Position numbers and translations under genes: made by a program
The notes under the pieces: model-generated
What the model was told of the DNA's origin: nothing
The model's input: the letters and a program-made list of their open reading frames with translations, nothing else
Database searches by the model: none
Part shown: in pieces, positions 10,842 through 23,296 of the stretch
Layout of the letters: every line of letters starts with the position of its first letter
Position numbering within the stretch: position 1 is the first letter of the stretch
Assembly: GCA_001792895.1 (NCBI GenBank)
Contig: MARA01000003.1
Location: 2,046,001-2,110,000 of the forward strand
Length of the DNA: 64,000 nt
Source: Lentinus brumalis
Taxonomy: Eukaryota > Basidiomycota > Agaricomycetes > Polyporales > Polyporaceae
Direction: 5' to 3'

Positions 10842-12688
10842 ATGGAGGACTCACTGGTGTCACGCCGCTCGAAGCGGTCTACCGCGGGCAACCGCATGGA
10901 GGCTGCACTGGCTGAGTACAAGGCGGAGGATCTGGGAATGGACGTGGAGGAGGATGCTGACTTTGCAGTGGACAAGGGTGAGCTCACATCTCTGATCATG
11001 CACACGCCTGAGCTCATGCATTCGGTAACGCAGACGAAGAGGACATCTTCGAGTCCGACTTCGAGTCCACCGATGAAGAAGGGGCGCAGGAGGACGTCGA
11101 TGCTGCAGCAGAGAATCTCATTCGTCAGGAAGAGTCACGCGTCCGCAAGGTAGTCCATGACTGTCGACTTACCATAGCCTCAAATCTAGTAACAACATAG
11201 CGCACTTCATAGACAGCTCGGACGCACCTTGAACGCGTCACTGCGCTCGCACATGCACGTCAGGCCGCAACGTTCAATCCGTCCACCATCGTACCGCCTC
11301 CTTCAGATCAGCAGAAGGTCCAGAAGAAGCTCAGCAGGCGCGTCTCGCTTGGAATCGCGGTGAATGTGGAGACGGGGGAGGTGTTTGAAGGTGGGGAGAA
11401 TGAGGATGCGAGTGCATCAGCCGCGGTATCAACTCCAGGCAGGAGAAGACACAGCACGCGTACGCATACTGTTGCCAACACTTCTGCGACTGTGAGTCGA
11501 GTGAGGGATGAGGTCCGTAAGGTACGTTCACTATTTGCTGTCTTCTCTTCCAGTCTGTCCTATCCACCTCCTATAGCAATCTTTCGCCCCCAAACGCGCG
11601 AAGACAAAAATCAAGGCGCCGACTCAAGCAGAACTCTTGGCTCGTGCCCTTGACATGGAGGAAGGCAATATTGAACAGCACCGAAACTATCTCACTATAG
11701 AGGAAGAGAAGCGCAGGAAAGCACAAGTCGTGCGGGCGAGCGTGCAAGGGCCTCTGATCAGGTGGGTCAGTAAGAAGGAAGAGGTTACGGTACTGGTCCA
11801 GCCTCCTCGGCCTACTCCTCCCGCCCCGCCTCCACCCCGTCCAGCTGTGAACCCTTACATCCAGTACCAATTCCCTCCACTCCCATCGGCCGATGGTACA
11901 TCTCATGGGGACTCCAGACCGACGCCACACGTTCAGACATCATCGCATCATACCCCTTCACAGTCCCCTCCACAGCAGTACTCCCCTGCACACTACTCGC
12001 CTAGCCAGCACCGGCAGGTCTTCACCCAACATCCTACGCCTCAATATCAATCGCTCCCATCACCTTCAATTCCTCTGTCCTCAACATTGCCACCCCAATC
12101 AGCGCCGTTCCAACAATGGCCTCCGCCACCCTCCCGACCCTCGTATCTTCATCCTTCTTCGTCCTCTGCTGCTCCTACGAATCCCTCCGTGCCTTCATAC
12201 GCGTCGCCATCCTTTACTAGCTCCGCGTCAACATGGTTCACCCCAAACCCGGTTCCTCCCCCGCCGAGTCGTCCGATAGAACGCAAGGACGTTGTTGGCA
12301 AGCAATACGTAGTGCATGAGCTTAGCCAAACAGACAAGGCATCGCGACCTAAGTGGAGCAGCACGATGACGGCGATGTTTGGTGACCATGCCGACTGGGA
12401 GAACCTACGCGTGTACACCTCCAAAGGGCGGCCGTTGAGTGAGTGTCCCATGCACGCCTTCGCCGACAGGCTTGGCCTAACCGCCTACCTTCTAGCCCGT
12501 CCGCGCAGATATGCCCTATCACAGGGAAGGTGGCGAAATATCTGGATCCTCGAACGAACGTGCCTTATGCGGACCTGGGCGCGTATCGAGTGCTGAGTGC
12601 TATACTACGCCACGAGCACGTCTGGAGTCCCCGACTCGGGTGCTACGTTTCGCGGGAAGGCAGCGTCTTCACGCCAGGTGACTCCTGA
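10842..12688 (+). CDS. VPS72: SWR1 complex subunit Vps72/YL1 (Swc2)
   Basis: Histone H2A.Z-binding subunit of the SWR1 chromatin remodeller, which exchanges H2A for H2A.Z. Exons 10842-10977, 11034-11149, 11213-11521, 11577-12438 and 12496-12688. The N-terminal YL1 signature is visible (SRRSKRSTAGNRMEAAL), followed by an acidic stretch (DEEDIFESDFESTDEEG) of the type that binds H2A.Z-H2B. The middle, about 150 residues, is Pro/Ser-rich. The last exon carries the YL1_C domain: ICPITGKVAKYLDPRTNVPY, then HEHVWSPRLGCYV. The best donor at 12438 and the acceptor at 12495 leave exon 5 one base out of frame. Adding one base in the C runs at 12496-12502 gives 538 residues. A weaker donor two bases downstream (exon ending TTG AGT GA) also restores frame. 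I favour an assembly error. Confidence 0.88.
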
Positions 12689-12904
12689 CCCCATCGCGCG
12701 CCATTTTGGCGTACCGCGATATCGGCTCTTACTCGTGTAGTATATATGATCCTTCGCATGATCGCCACAGTTGCTTACCGGCCTTGCATTCTGCTCGAAC
12801 TTGAAGTTGAAGGTTGCATTCGAATATCACGCTCACGTGACCGCGGTCTTACACGACGCGTCACTTCGGATGGCGGACAAGGCTCCGCTTGACTTCGTAC
12901 GTCC

Positions 12905-15900
12905 ATGTCTTTGCTTACTAGACCGCATACAGCCCGTCCTTCGTCCTCCCGACCTGCTACGGCTCTGTCGCGCCCCTGGACTTCGCAATCACGACCGAAT
13001 ACTGCCCGCCCTCAGACAGCAGCCTCATCCAGGCATGACTCAAGCTACCTCATCGCCGTCATTGAGGGCCGTGGCATTGGCAGAGAGGTCGGCATGGCAG
13101 CTCTCGACAAGGACACTGGCAGGGTTTCTCTTATCCAAGTAAGCTCCCTATATGCGCGCTCAAGTCGCTGCCTGCTCATAGGTCATGTTTAGCTTGCCGA
13201 CTGCCCCACCTATGTCAAGACTCTCCATCAGATGCACCTCCACTACCCGTCCATGATACTCGTGCCGGATACGTTTATGTCCCTGACCGACATATCCCTC
13301 GCGTCGGGAGGAAAGAAGCCACAGACGACGTCACTGCTTGTGCAGTGTATCATGGAGGAATTTGAGGATGTGGCGATTGAGCCTGTTATGCGCAAGTACT
13401 GGAGCGACAATGCAGGTGGGCCCCGCATATGGCTCGCAAAGCTTGTCCCTGAGCGTCGTTCATAGGTCTTGAGTTCATCAACCAACTCACGATCGAGGAC
13501 GATGAACGTGCCGCTACGCTCGTCGCCGTCTCTAATCAGTGAGTATATCCCCCCTGAACATACCTATAGAGTGTTTACTGCCTCGCAGGTATTACGCGCT
13601 TTCTGCGGCGAGCGCGCTCTTCAAGCATGCGGAACTGCGACTGAATATTCGCTTCGCTGCATGTTCCCTGCTCATCCGGTATACGCAAGTGGAGGGTACT
13701 ATGATGATTGATTCGAGCACCGCCCGCAACCTGGAACTCATTGGCAACATGTCCGCTAGGAAGAGCGCACATTCCCTCTTCGGGTGAGCGGTCTCATTTG
13801 CGGAATCGTCGTCCATACGAACTGACTATATGCGCAGTCTTCTGAACCATACGTACACGGCCATGGGTGCGAGACTCCTCAGGGTCAACATCCTGGCACC
13901 GATCACAGGTTTGTGCCATCTGCGCCCGACACGAAGTCTATGGCTAACGAGCATCCTCAGTGAAATCGGCACTCGAAGCGCGCCTGGACGTAGTTGAAGG
14001 TACCATGACATTGTATCAAGTCTCATGCGCCGCTGGAACGCCCCGTAGAGTTCATTCAAACTGAAGAACGTTTCAACGACGTCAAGGATGCCCTCAAGTT
14101 GTTGAACAAGATGGACTTCGACAAGCTAATTTGTTCCGTACGTGCACGGCTGCGGATGCCTCTGCTCTCCCCACTCATAGCTCATGCTAGTTAGCGGCTT
14201 CGGAAGTCCGCGAAGTAAGCAGCGCAAAGCTCGCTTCTGCCCGAGTGGCGCAGATACTCAACCTGCGGAACATCGTTCAAACTTTGCCGAGACTTGTAAG
14301 GGCATTGGAAGGCAGTCGGTCGCAATTACTGCAAATCATCGCACAGGTTTGTCCGAGGATGTACCACCTCGATTGAGACTTGACCGAACTCTGTCAGATG
14401 ATATCAGACGACCGCCTGGAGAAGATCGAAAAGCTTGTCTGCGAGAGCCTCAACGAGGAAGCCGCCCCTGCCAAGGTACCCTTGCAGCTCCGTACTCGAG
14501 TTCCACGTGCAATATCTAACTGAAGTTCAGGGCGGACTAAACGCCGTCAATGCTCGAGTGTATGCTGTCAAGGTCAGTGACATACCAAATCGCGTACACT
14601 AGCGTAGTGCTGAGCTCCTTTTATCATCAGGCGAACTTCAATCGTCTGCTTGACGTCGCCCGAGAAACGTATAAAGAGAATGTTGGTGATATCTACGCCT
14701 TGCGAAACCGCTTAGCAGAAGAGCACAATCTTCCCTTCACCCTGGTCTATCGTGATTCGGATGCAGGGTTCATCTTCGCGGTGAAGAAGACAGATCTGGA
14801 GGATGCGGGAGGCGAACTACCACGAGGCTTTGTGGACGTCACGGCACAGAAGGGACGATGGGTATTCTCGAGCGTGGAGCTAGTGAGGCCTTCCTGGTTT
14901 TCTGCCCCGTTCAGATTATCTGAGACCATGCATGCAGAAGAAGCGCAACGCAAGGATGAAGGATGCGCTCGATGAGACACTGATCCTCAGCGACAAGTGA
15001 GTATCATGTATTATCGTACTGACCAGCTTGCAAATGATCTCGTACAGGATCATTCAGGACCTCACCGACGAGATAGTCGTGGACATCGGGGCGTTGTACA
15101 AAGCTTCGGAAGCGGTCGCTCTGCTCGATCTCCTCTGGTCATTTGCCCATGCCTCAATCCGTGCGTGCTCTATCATTCCTCTAATTCTTCTGGATACTCA
15201 CAGCCCGTCAGTGCGGAACTATAGTAAGCTGTCCTGTGGGCGATCGGAACACGACAATCACACCGCCAATGTTTTAGCGCGACCTGAATTCACCGGAACC
15301 CTCGCGATCAAGGGTGGCCGCCATCCTGTGCTAGAGTGCGTGCAGTCCGCGGGTGCCACCGTACCCAACGACGTATTTTGCTGTGAAGCATCGTCGTTCC
15401 AGATAGTTCAAGGTCCCAAGTATGCGGCGGATTTTCTCGTCAGTATGTCTATGATCTGATCCACTTGTCAATCAGCATGTCGGGCAAGAGCACATATTTG
15501 AGGCAAATCGCCCTACTCACGGTGATGGCTATGTGTGGCTGTTTTGTCCCGGCCGAGTACGGATCCTTCAGGTATGCCATCATCTCGGTCACTCGAGGCT
15601 CATTCCCTGACAACTTGCAGGATTCATGACAACTTGTTGACGCGTCTTTCCAACGACGATGACCTCGAGAAGAGCCTCAGTACCTTTGCGAACGAGATGG
15701 CATCCTCAGCCATGATCCTTGGTGAGATCTCGCTTCGCAGTGTGGTGAACGCGTCGATGCTGACTGGGTTGCTGCAGGACTTGCAACGGAGAATTCGCTT
15801 GTCCTGATAGACGAAGTTGGTCGCGGGACTTCCGTAAGGGAAGGTATCGGCATCTCGCACGCGATAGCTGAAGAACTCATACGGCTGAAGGTAGCTGCGT

Positions 15901-16713
15901 TCAGTTGCTTACATCCGACGTTATGTCTAATAATCCCTGCAGTCTTTCGTCTTCTTCGCAACGTGAGCCGGCGTTATCGCGTTCATTGCATCGTGTCCGG
16001 CTAATCAAGTGGCCTACTAAGCCACTTCAATGAGCTCACCACCACGCTGTCGCGCCAACCGTCCGTTATCAAGTAAGTCATGGCCACTCAGCATGGCTGG
16101 TGCTGAACTTAGCTTCGTCAGCCTCCACCTATCCGTCCAGGTTTCGTTCTTCCCGTAAAAGCCCTCATGGAGACGCTCACCTAGACCGCAGAAATCACGT
16201 CCGACAGCCTCGAAATTCGGAATGACCTTCCACTACAAGTGGGTCAGTGTGCGCCTGTAGATTATGCGGGTGCTGACTGAGACAAGGATCGTCGACGGAG
16301 CCCCAGAGAACCTCGACCACTATGGTGAGCTTTGTCGTTTCTGCGGAGCGTTCCCATGACACGGTGCTATGTGTAGGCTTGGACCTCGCGCGACTAGCGG
16401 ATCTACCGGAGTCGGTCATTTCTGAGTCTCGTCGCGTCGCCGAGTACCTCACTCAGCAAGAGGAGCGGGACCAACAACAGAGCCGAACGAACAAGCTCGC
16501 GGTGCGAAGAAAGGCTCTGCTCCGGGTAAGTTCGTGTCCTCGCTCGCAATGTGCTGATGGACGTCATATCTTTCCAATGACCATGCCGGACATTAGCTCA
16601 AGACGCAACTCGGACAAGCCCTGGATCACTCAGCTCTTCCTGACGAGGAACTGGCGACCTACCTGGCTCGTTTCCAGAAAGACATCATGACCGTACTGGA
16701 AGAGACGATGTAG
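12905..16713 (+). CDS. MSH4: Meiotic MutS homologue Msh4
   Basis: Meiosis-specific MutS protein. With Msh5 it forms a clamp that stabilises recombination intermediates and promotes crossovers; it does not repair mismatches. About 20 exons with short introns all join in frame. In order one sees [16 protein letters not shown] (N-terminal Msh4 block), [48 protein letters not shown] (MutS core), [19 protein letters not shown], the Walker A GPNMSGKST (split by an intron at 15418-15477), a Walker B-like [12 protein letters not shown], and [10 protein letters not shown]. No mismatch-recognition Phe-X-Glu domain is evident, as expected for Msh4. The start at 12905 ([12 protein letters not shown]) opens a Ser/Pro/Arg-rich leader; an upstream ATG at 12871 is a possible alternative. 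The ATPase residues look intact, so I infer a functional meiotic gene. Confidence 0.93.
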
Positions 16714-16891
16714 TCACGTAGTGTGCTACGATTTCCGTTGGTTGTGTCTTTGAGGCTGGGGACCCACCAATGCTCGGACCACAAGGTTCACGATTCGTAC
16801 AAGGGTGAGCTACTGATACAACTTTGCAACTGCTAAAAGAATATCCATCCGAGGGCCTGCGAACGATAATGAGTTTGAAAGACAAGGAGCA

Positions 16892-18658
16892 TTACATGAA
16901 CCGCTCAAAGAGCTTCTCCATGTTCGCCTCCTTCCACCGCTTCTCCGTCACCCGTAGAATGTCAGGGAACCAGTCCTTGATCTCGTCCTCCTGATCCAGC
17001 ACCATATGCGCCAAGGCCTTCCCACTCATCCATGCGTGCACCATCCCTTCCCCGGTGTACCCTGCCGCGATCCACTCGCCCGGCGCTGCCATTGCGTTCT
17101 TCCCCTTCGCAGCCTTCTCCCGCATGTCTGAGGCATTGGACTTCGGGGGCGCACGCCCAGCAACCTTCTCGGGTAAGCGACCGACCCAAGGCAACATATC
17201 CGCCGAGATGCCCAAGATGCCGCTCCACTGTGCCTTCGTCCTGCCCTCTCCCCACAGCACCTTCTCTCCGCCAGGGCGCTCACCACTAGGTTTCGCATCC
17301 TCGCCCCAGTTCCTCATCCCGAAGTATTGCGGCAACGCGCCGGCGAGGTAGCTTTGGCCAACATGGTTAACCACACTGTCGTCCGCGATGCCGATCTCCG
17401 GCAGCCCTTGCGAATCGTCGCACGCCATGGCCCACCCACCTCCAAACATGAGCTCGTGTTCACCGGTGGGGAGCTGAGTGAGGTAGTCGTACCCCGCCGA
17501 CCCGCGGTAGAACACGAACGAGCGCATGCCTGACAGGGTCGAGGCGTGCAGGGTCGTGCCCGGGCGCTGCGCGGACATCATGCCGCGCGCAGGTGCAATC
17601 TTGGCGACGAGTGGCCGCAGGAGCTCCGAAGACCAGCCGTTCGTTGCGTGGACGACGTGCGTGGTGCGTATGGATCCGTTGGGTGTGTGGACGATGTAGG
17701 CACCGTCGGCGGACGTGATGGATGTGCAAGGGGTGTGGCTGAATATGCGAAAACTGTGTACGTAAGTAGGTGAGCCAAGTAATGTATGTCATAGTGGATG
17801 GAAGGACTCACTCTGATGGATGGCGAGACAGAAGGATCGAGAGCAGCGATGTGACGAAGCGGTATGGATGCATAGCGCCTCCAGAATTCGATATGCATCC
17901 TACCACCTGGTCGGAGAGATGGTACTTCTGTGCGCGATCATCGTCAGCACCTTGTCGTAGTATGGGGCTACCACAGTGCCAACCTGTATGGCCTCTTCAC
18001 GTTCATGGGAAACGAAGGTGCTGGACTCGGAGGGCATTTCTGCGTGCCACTTTGCGAGGTTATCTTTGGCCGTAGCGAACGCCTTTGGACAGGTGAAGAC
18101 ATCAAGATGCTCTGTCTCTCTACACTGCGACTCCTTGAGGATGTCTTCGACAGACGCGACGCGCTGCAGTTCGGTGATGTGAGAGCGCCGGAAGGCAATC
18201 ACCACCTTCGCAGCATGCTCGCCGTATAGCTCCTTCAGCTCGCTGTAGTCGTGGTACAGCGGCGGGTTAATATGACCGCCGTTCCTGCAAGCACAAGAAG
18301 CAATAAACCATCATGCCTCCGGTAGGTTGTGAAGAAGTAGATACCTTCCAGTAGCTCCAGAGCAGACATCGCGAGCCTCGAGCATGACAATCCTTAACCC
18401 GGAATCGCGCACAAGTGCGTTGTACGCAACCGAGGTCCCGGTGATACCAGAGCCAATGATAACGATATCCGCGCTATCGGGAAGGGGACCTGGGTCTACA
18501 GGTATTCGTGCGGTAGGAACAGTCCAGAGAGGCAACGTGGGATTCTCCACAGGAAGACCAGGCGGGGTCTCCAATCGCTTCTTGAGCAGCTCATAAGTCT
18601 CCCCCAGCTTGACCGTGGCACGGTAGACGAGCTTGGCCTTTGATACTAGCCCGCCCAT
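16892..18658 (-). CDS. FAD-dependent oxidoreductase, DAO (amino-acid oxidase-like) family
   Basis: Flavoprotein of the DAO fold, as in D-amino-acid, sarcosine and glycerol-3-phosphate oxidases. Four exons (18345-18658, 17984-18284, 17812-17927, 16892-17753) in consistent phase give 530 residues. The FAD-binding Rossmann motif is at residues 65-80 (DIVIIGSGITGTSVAY), followed by the acidic strand end MLEARDVCSGATGR and the GRNGGHINPP loop. Downstream are SNSGGAMHPYRFVTSLL and, near the C-terminus, the second nucleotide-binding block (WIAAGYTGEGMVHAWMSGKA). There is no signal peptide, but a 60-residue N-terminal extension precedes the fold. The start ATG opens MGGLVSKAK; an upstream in-frame ATG at 18760 is less likely. 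The substrate is not predictable. It is convergent with MSH4, 178 bp apart. Confidence 0.88.
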
Positions 18659-19472
18659 GGTGGTGGTTAGTGTTCGAGTGGGAAGGTGCAGGATGCCGAT
18701 AGCGACTCTGAACGCGTCACTCCTGTACGTATCGGCATGTACGCATTCACGCGCCCACAAAGTTCCATGGGAACCTCTTCCACGTGATCGTGCTCTGTAT
18801 AGGTACTTACATAGGCCTGCCTCGGACTCGCTATATACTCAGTAGTACATGCCAGAGGGTGAGAGTGAGACCTGCAAATATGGCATCGTTCGTATGGCTA
18901 CGCCTCTGATCGTCTGGGCGTCTACTTCCTCGTCGAACTCCTCGCTCCACTCCGCGAAGGCCAGAGATGCGTCTGTACGCTGCAAGTCAGCCTTCAACAC
19001 ATGCCGAACGAAATGTACGCACGTGTTCTCTCCTAATTCAAAGAAGGAGGTGTCATTTTTGCCAGTGCAGCGGGAATGTCAAGCGAAACCTGTCCATCCT
19101 AGTCATGACCCATCATGAGCGTTGCAACAAGGTCTAGAGGACACGAAGGGGCGGCGGAGCTGCACGTCAAGATGCGTCTTCGCGATCCATAAGCTCTCTA
19201 CATCCGATCGAGCGTCTTCGATGTCGGAGGCGGGCCACAGGGTCGCAAACGGCAAGTGAAACCATCCAGAACTGTGTGATGTACATACAAATGGTATACA
19301 AGAAACATATCTATATGGCAGGATTAGTGTCGGGCACGATGGGCGTGGTCACTGGATAATACCCACCAGTCGCCCTCTAAGTCGAAATCCAGGGCAGTGA
19401 ACTCATACGTCGCGATGCACAGTGCGACTGTCGGGGGACTGGATGTCAGGGAAGTACACCTTTGACATATCA
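18659..19472. other. Intergenic region, nothing recognised
   Basis: About 810 bp between the starts of the FAD oxidoreductase and the end of the small gene upstream. A small open frame at 18849-19118 (+) shows no recognisable features. TATATAC at 18832-18838 could serve the minus-strand oxidoreductase promoter. Confidence 0.4.
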
Positions 19473-19985
19473 TTACCGTGACCACGATGGAATGCGGTAC
19501 CACATCGGCTTCTGCTCCCCAAGATCCAACAGCTTCCTCACGCCTTCCACATCCTCCTGCTCAATCTTGGTAGAGAGCATCGTCTGGGAGCTGTTGTCCT
19601 TCAGAACGAGCAGCCACTTGCCATTTGCTCCACTCATCAGAACGAGTCGGCGGCGCAAGCTCTGGCGCGGAATACGGGGAAACTGCTTGTAGACCATGGT
19701 CGGGATCATGTCGGCTGTGGCACCAAAAATGCTGTCGAGTTCTTCCTCGGCCTGCTTTGGAGTCATGTTCGAGAGCACTTCCGGTCCGTAGATTTTATCG
19801 TAGAAGACGTTGGTCCAATGGCGCAGGCAATCTTCGCGAAGGATGAATCCATACGCACAGTTGGCGGGTGTCTGGGCGAATAGCCTCACTGCACGTCTAG
19901 GAGGCGCGCGAGTCGATGGCAGAGAGCGGGAGGACCGAGCAGTGGCGTGCATATCAGACAGCGGACAGGTGGTGGTTAGGACCAT
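19473..19985 (-). CDS. Hypothetical protein, about 130-170 residues
   Basis: I do not recognise a characterised family. The open frame is up to 170 codons. From about residue 45 it reads like a real protein: DCLRHWTNVFYDKIYGPEVL, then MTPKQAEEELDSIFGATADM, an Arg-rich RIPRQSLRRRLVLMSG, and a C-terminal IEQEDVEGVRKLLDLG helix. Amphipathic helices dominate, with no signal peptide or membrane span. The first 40 residues are low-complexity Ser/Arg/Pro, and the true N-terminus may come from an upstream exon. A possible intron runs from a GTGAGG at about 19887 to an AG near 19835. Codon use in the body resembles the neighbouring genes. Function unknown. Confidence 0.5.
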   Translation of the reverse strand: MVLTTTCPLSDMHATARSSRSLPSTRAPPRRAVRLFAQTPANCAYGFILREDCLRHWTNVFYDKIYGPEVLSNMTPKQAEEELDSIFGATADMIPTMVYKQFPRIPRQSLRRRLVLMSGANGKWLLVLKDNSSQTMLSTKIEQEDVEGVRKLLDLGEQKPMWYRIPSWSR

Positions 19986-20685
19986 CGGGTGTTGCGGCCC
20001 GCTTAGCAGGTCAGAATATGCTTATGTAATACATCCCGGCGCTACTTGCCACCCAGGCTTCCTGTTTCTTCGCCGACTTTGTTCTCCTTCAACCAACTTC
20101 AACCACAATATCTACTCAGTACTCGCGGCCGTTGTGAACACATATCATTGTCCGGCATGCTTCGTAATCTGCCATTTCTTGTCTCGCGATCATCGGGGAG
20201 GCCGCGCGGACTCGCTTGAGACCTCCGACGCGAGGAGGAGGAGGAGCTCGTGAGAGCAGTTGCAGCCAACAATAACAGCCAGTCAGAACCGTTGATGCAA
20301 TTCTGCGATCGCGCCGTGGATAAGGCAACTGCACTCTTTCGTATGATTTTAATGGGACAAAGACGGTTACTCTGTCCGCTACAAAGGGAGGGGAATTGTT
20401 AATGATTCAGTCTGGACCTCCGGTTACTTGCTTGCTCGTGTTTGCACCAGCATAGTACTCCCGTCTATGCCACTCTCACCGGTCGATGTCATATGCAGCC
20501 CCTTAGCACGCACGCATGAAATTAAGGGTGGTATGACAGCAGGGCGCGAGCAACGCACCAGACATAGACATAGAGCATTAGTTTATGGTGCAGTACAACG
20601 GGGCGCTGAGCAACCGTAGGGACCAAGATGTCCAAGAAAATACAACAAGACAAGACACGGGACACGCCTGCAAGCTCGCAAACAA
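19986..20685. other. Intergenic region, nothing recognised
   Basis: About 700 bp between the small unknown gene and the 3' end of ABD1, both on the minus strand. It should include the ABD1 3' untranslated region and the small gene's promoter. I see no repeats or RNA genes. Confidence 0.4.
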
Positions 20686-23296
20686 TCACCGCTTCTCGAA
20701 CGCGAAACCGACATAAACATCTACGAAAACCGTGAGCTCGACAATCAAAGGCAAATCAATGCATGCGACGTACTCGCAGCCTCCCACTGGTCCTCGTCCA
20801 TGTGGCTCTCGCCATTGGAATCGACGACGCGCATGCGCTCGAGCAGAGGAGCAAACTCCGGATGCTCGGCATGCTCTTCAAATATCTGATGGAACTCCTT
20901 CTTGTACACGAGTTCCAAGCCGTACTCCGACGCCATCCTACACAGCATGGTCAGATGTCTGCCACGCTCTCAGTGGCAGATGCACGCACCGGACAAAGTT
21001 GTCCCAATGGACCACGTATTCTGGCACATCGTCCACAGCGTCCTGGAGATAGAACCAATAGCGATGACCAAACATAGGCCGGTTTTCCCGGTCTTCAAAG
21101 CGAATCTTGTAGACGCTGTTGCCCCAAGACAACTCCTTGGCGTCCTTGGGACTGCGTCAAGGTGATCCCTACGAGGACGAACTGTCAGGCAAACGTCACA
21201 ACTTATACTGACCGGCAGCGAACATACATCAACTGCTGCGCGTCCGGTATAGTGCCGATGAACACCCCGGAGGGCCTCAGCCACGTCGCCACATTCCTCA
21301 GCATCGTGCGCGCCTTCGCCTCGCTCTCGAACGCATAGTGCATGCAGAACTGCAGTGACACGACATCGAACGGCGTCGAGAGCAGGTGAGGCGGGAGTGC
21401 GTCAGACAAAACATGCGTATAGCAGTCGAGCGCGAAGAACTCCGCCGTGAACCGCGCTCCCCGTGAGCCTGCGTGGCGTTGACGTGCCTGGTCGACGGAC
21501 ACGGCGGCAATGTCTGTCAATCTCACGTCAGCGTGAGACGACACGGACGAAAGAGACAACATCTACCGAGTCCGATGTATTCAGCCACATTTGCCTTGGC
21601 CCATTTCGTAAGATCGCCACCCTTCCCACATCCCATGTCGAGCACGCGGCCCCGCATACGACCTCTTCGCTGGCCAGACGAGGCAGCCAGCACCGGGTGC
21701 GCAAAGCGAGTGATGAGGACACTCTTCACCCAGTTATTGAAGCTCTTGAGGCCAATGATAGGCGACTCCTGCCTCTGTTCCACACCAACATCTGGTCGGG
21801 CGTTGTCTGACAACACACGAAACGGTCAGCAAAATGACGTCAGTGGAATAGCCAGGGAGGTTGTACGGACAGTGCTCAACGACGACAGCGACATCGCCTG
21901 ATCGCCGTTTCTTGCGCGGGTTCTCCTCGGAGTCAGGGTCTTCGAGCTCGCGCTTGACGGGTCCGTCCCCAAGTAGATTCTCGACGCGTTTTTTCTTGCG
22001 TAAAAGCATCGTCCCCACCCCACCCGAGTAGTTCCTGTACTTTTCCATCTCGGCAGGCGACAGCGGGATAAGGACGGACCCTGCAGGCGTAATCCGCCGT
22101 GGCGCATAGGGAATGGCACTACGCTTCATCTGCAAAGGCAAGGGGGTCGGAGGAGGCATTGGCTTGGGTGGAAGACTGACAGAAGGCGGCGGGAGAGAAG
22201 ACTGTGGTTGCGGCAGGGTGGAAGAGGGTGGTTGCTGGGGTGCACCGTTCCCTGAGCTTGAATTCCGTTTAGGAGGGGGTGGCGGTTTCTGCGTGGTTGC
22301 AGGAACACTTGAGGTGGCTGGCGCAGACGCCGTCACAGGAGCCGGTGCTGGAGCTGATGCAGGAACAACTGCAGGTGGTGTGGGTGCGGTCGAGAGCACG
22401 GTGATGGGTGACGGCACAGATTTGGTCGGTGAAGGTGGGCGTGTAGCACGCTGGGGTGGTAGCGCCCTGGCGGCGGCCACGGCAGAAGGCGAAGAAGTTG
22501 AGATGAGAGGGGAACGCTGCGGCGCCTGTGCTGGAGGCGGCATGGTTGCAAACGGTGCACTCGAGCTCGAGCCGTGTGGCTGCTCCGCGGTTAACGGCCT
22601 CGAGCTGGGTGTTCCGGAGGCATGCGACACCGCCGTTGATGGTCGGGAACTCGAACTCGATGGAAACGCGAGAGTTGTGCTCGCCATTGTGGGCGGCGGA
22701 GCTCCTCCCGCACCGGGCAATGCGAGACCAAACGTTTCGCGTTGCATCGACACACCATGCGATGTGGACGACGACGATGGACGCGCGTTTACGCTCCCGG
22801 GATGGGTGAAATACGAGGTCTCACGCGTGCCTGCAGACGTTTCGGACATTGTGGCGGAGGATCGTCTCCGCATGGGTGTGAACTGCGACAGCTGCTCCAT
22901 ATCCCCGCCGTCGTCCGAGTCATGCAGAAGCAGGTGCGTGAGTCCCGTAGGGGCGCGGGGAGTCGTCGGGGTGAACAATGGCGTATCCATCGGCCCAGGG
23001 TCGTTCAGCAGCATGGAGAGATCGGTCGCCCTGCGAGTCAAAGGGCTGACCAAGGCCGTTCCAGGACTAGAATCCGAAGGAGAGGTGGTCGCGGATGAGG
23101 GTGAAGTAGAGGTGACGATGGACATGCCCGAGCCCGGCGCGGAAGACTGCTGGTGACGGGGGTAAGAGGACGCACCAGGATGGGGCGACTTGGCATTCGC
23201 AGCGTCGGCGTGCATGCGCGCGGACTGGGGAAGGGCGAGAGAGGAGGTTATGGGAGAGTTGAGGACGGCATCGCGGACAGGGTCGAAGGCCGGCAT
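20686..23296 (-). CDS. ABD1: mRNA cap guanine-N7 methyltransferase (Abd1)
   Basis: Nuclear enzyme that transfers a methyl group from S-adenosylmethionine to the N7 of the mRNA cap guanosine. Exons 21871-23296, 21567-21806, 21228-21513, 20990-21168, 20774-20937 and 20686-20720. The first 430 or so residues are low-complexity Ser/Pro/Thr, far longer than the short N-terminus of yeast Abd1. The catalytic domain follows: HYNARPDVG, the SAM motif [68 protein letters not shown] and the C-terminal [10 protein letters not shown]. Exon 4 is one base short of the family frame near the GGG at 21148-21150. With one base added the exons sum to 777 codons. An acceptor about 20 bp further in would avoid the shift but lose the DHLDAVP segment. 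Confidence 0.9.

Noticed and set aside
22113..23156. 347-codon plus-strand open frame opposite ABD1
   Set aside because: It is antisense to the low-complexity ABD1 first exon and Gly/Glu-rich by complementarity, with no family features.
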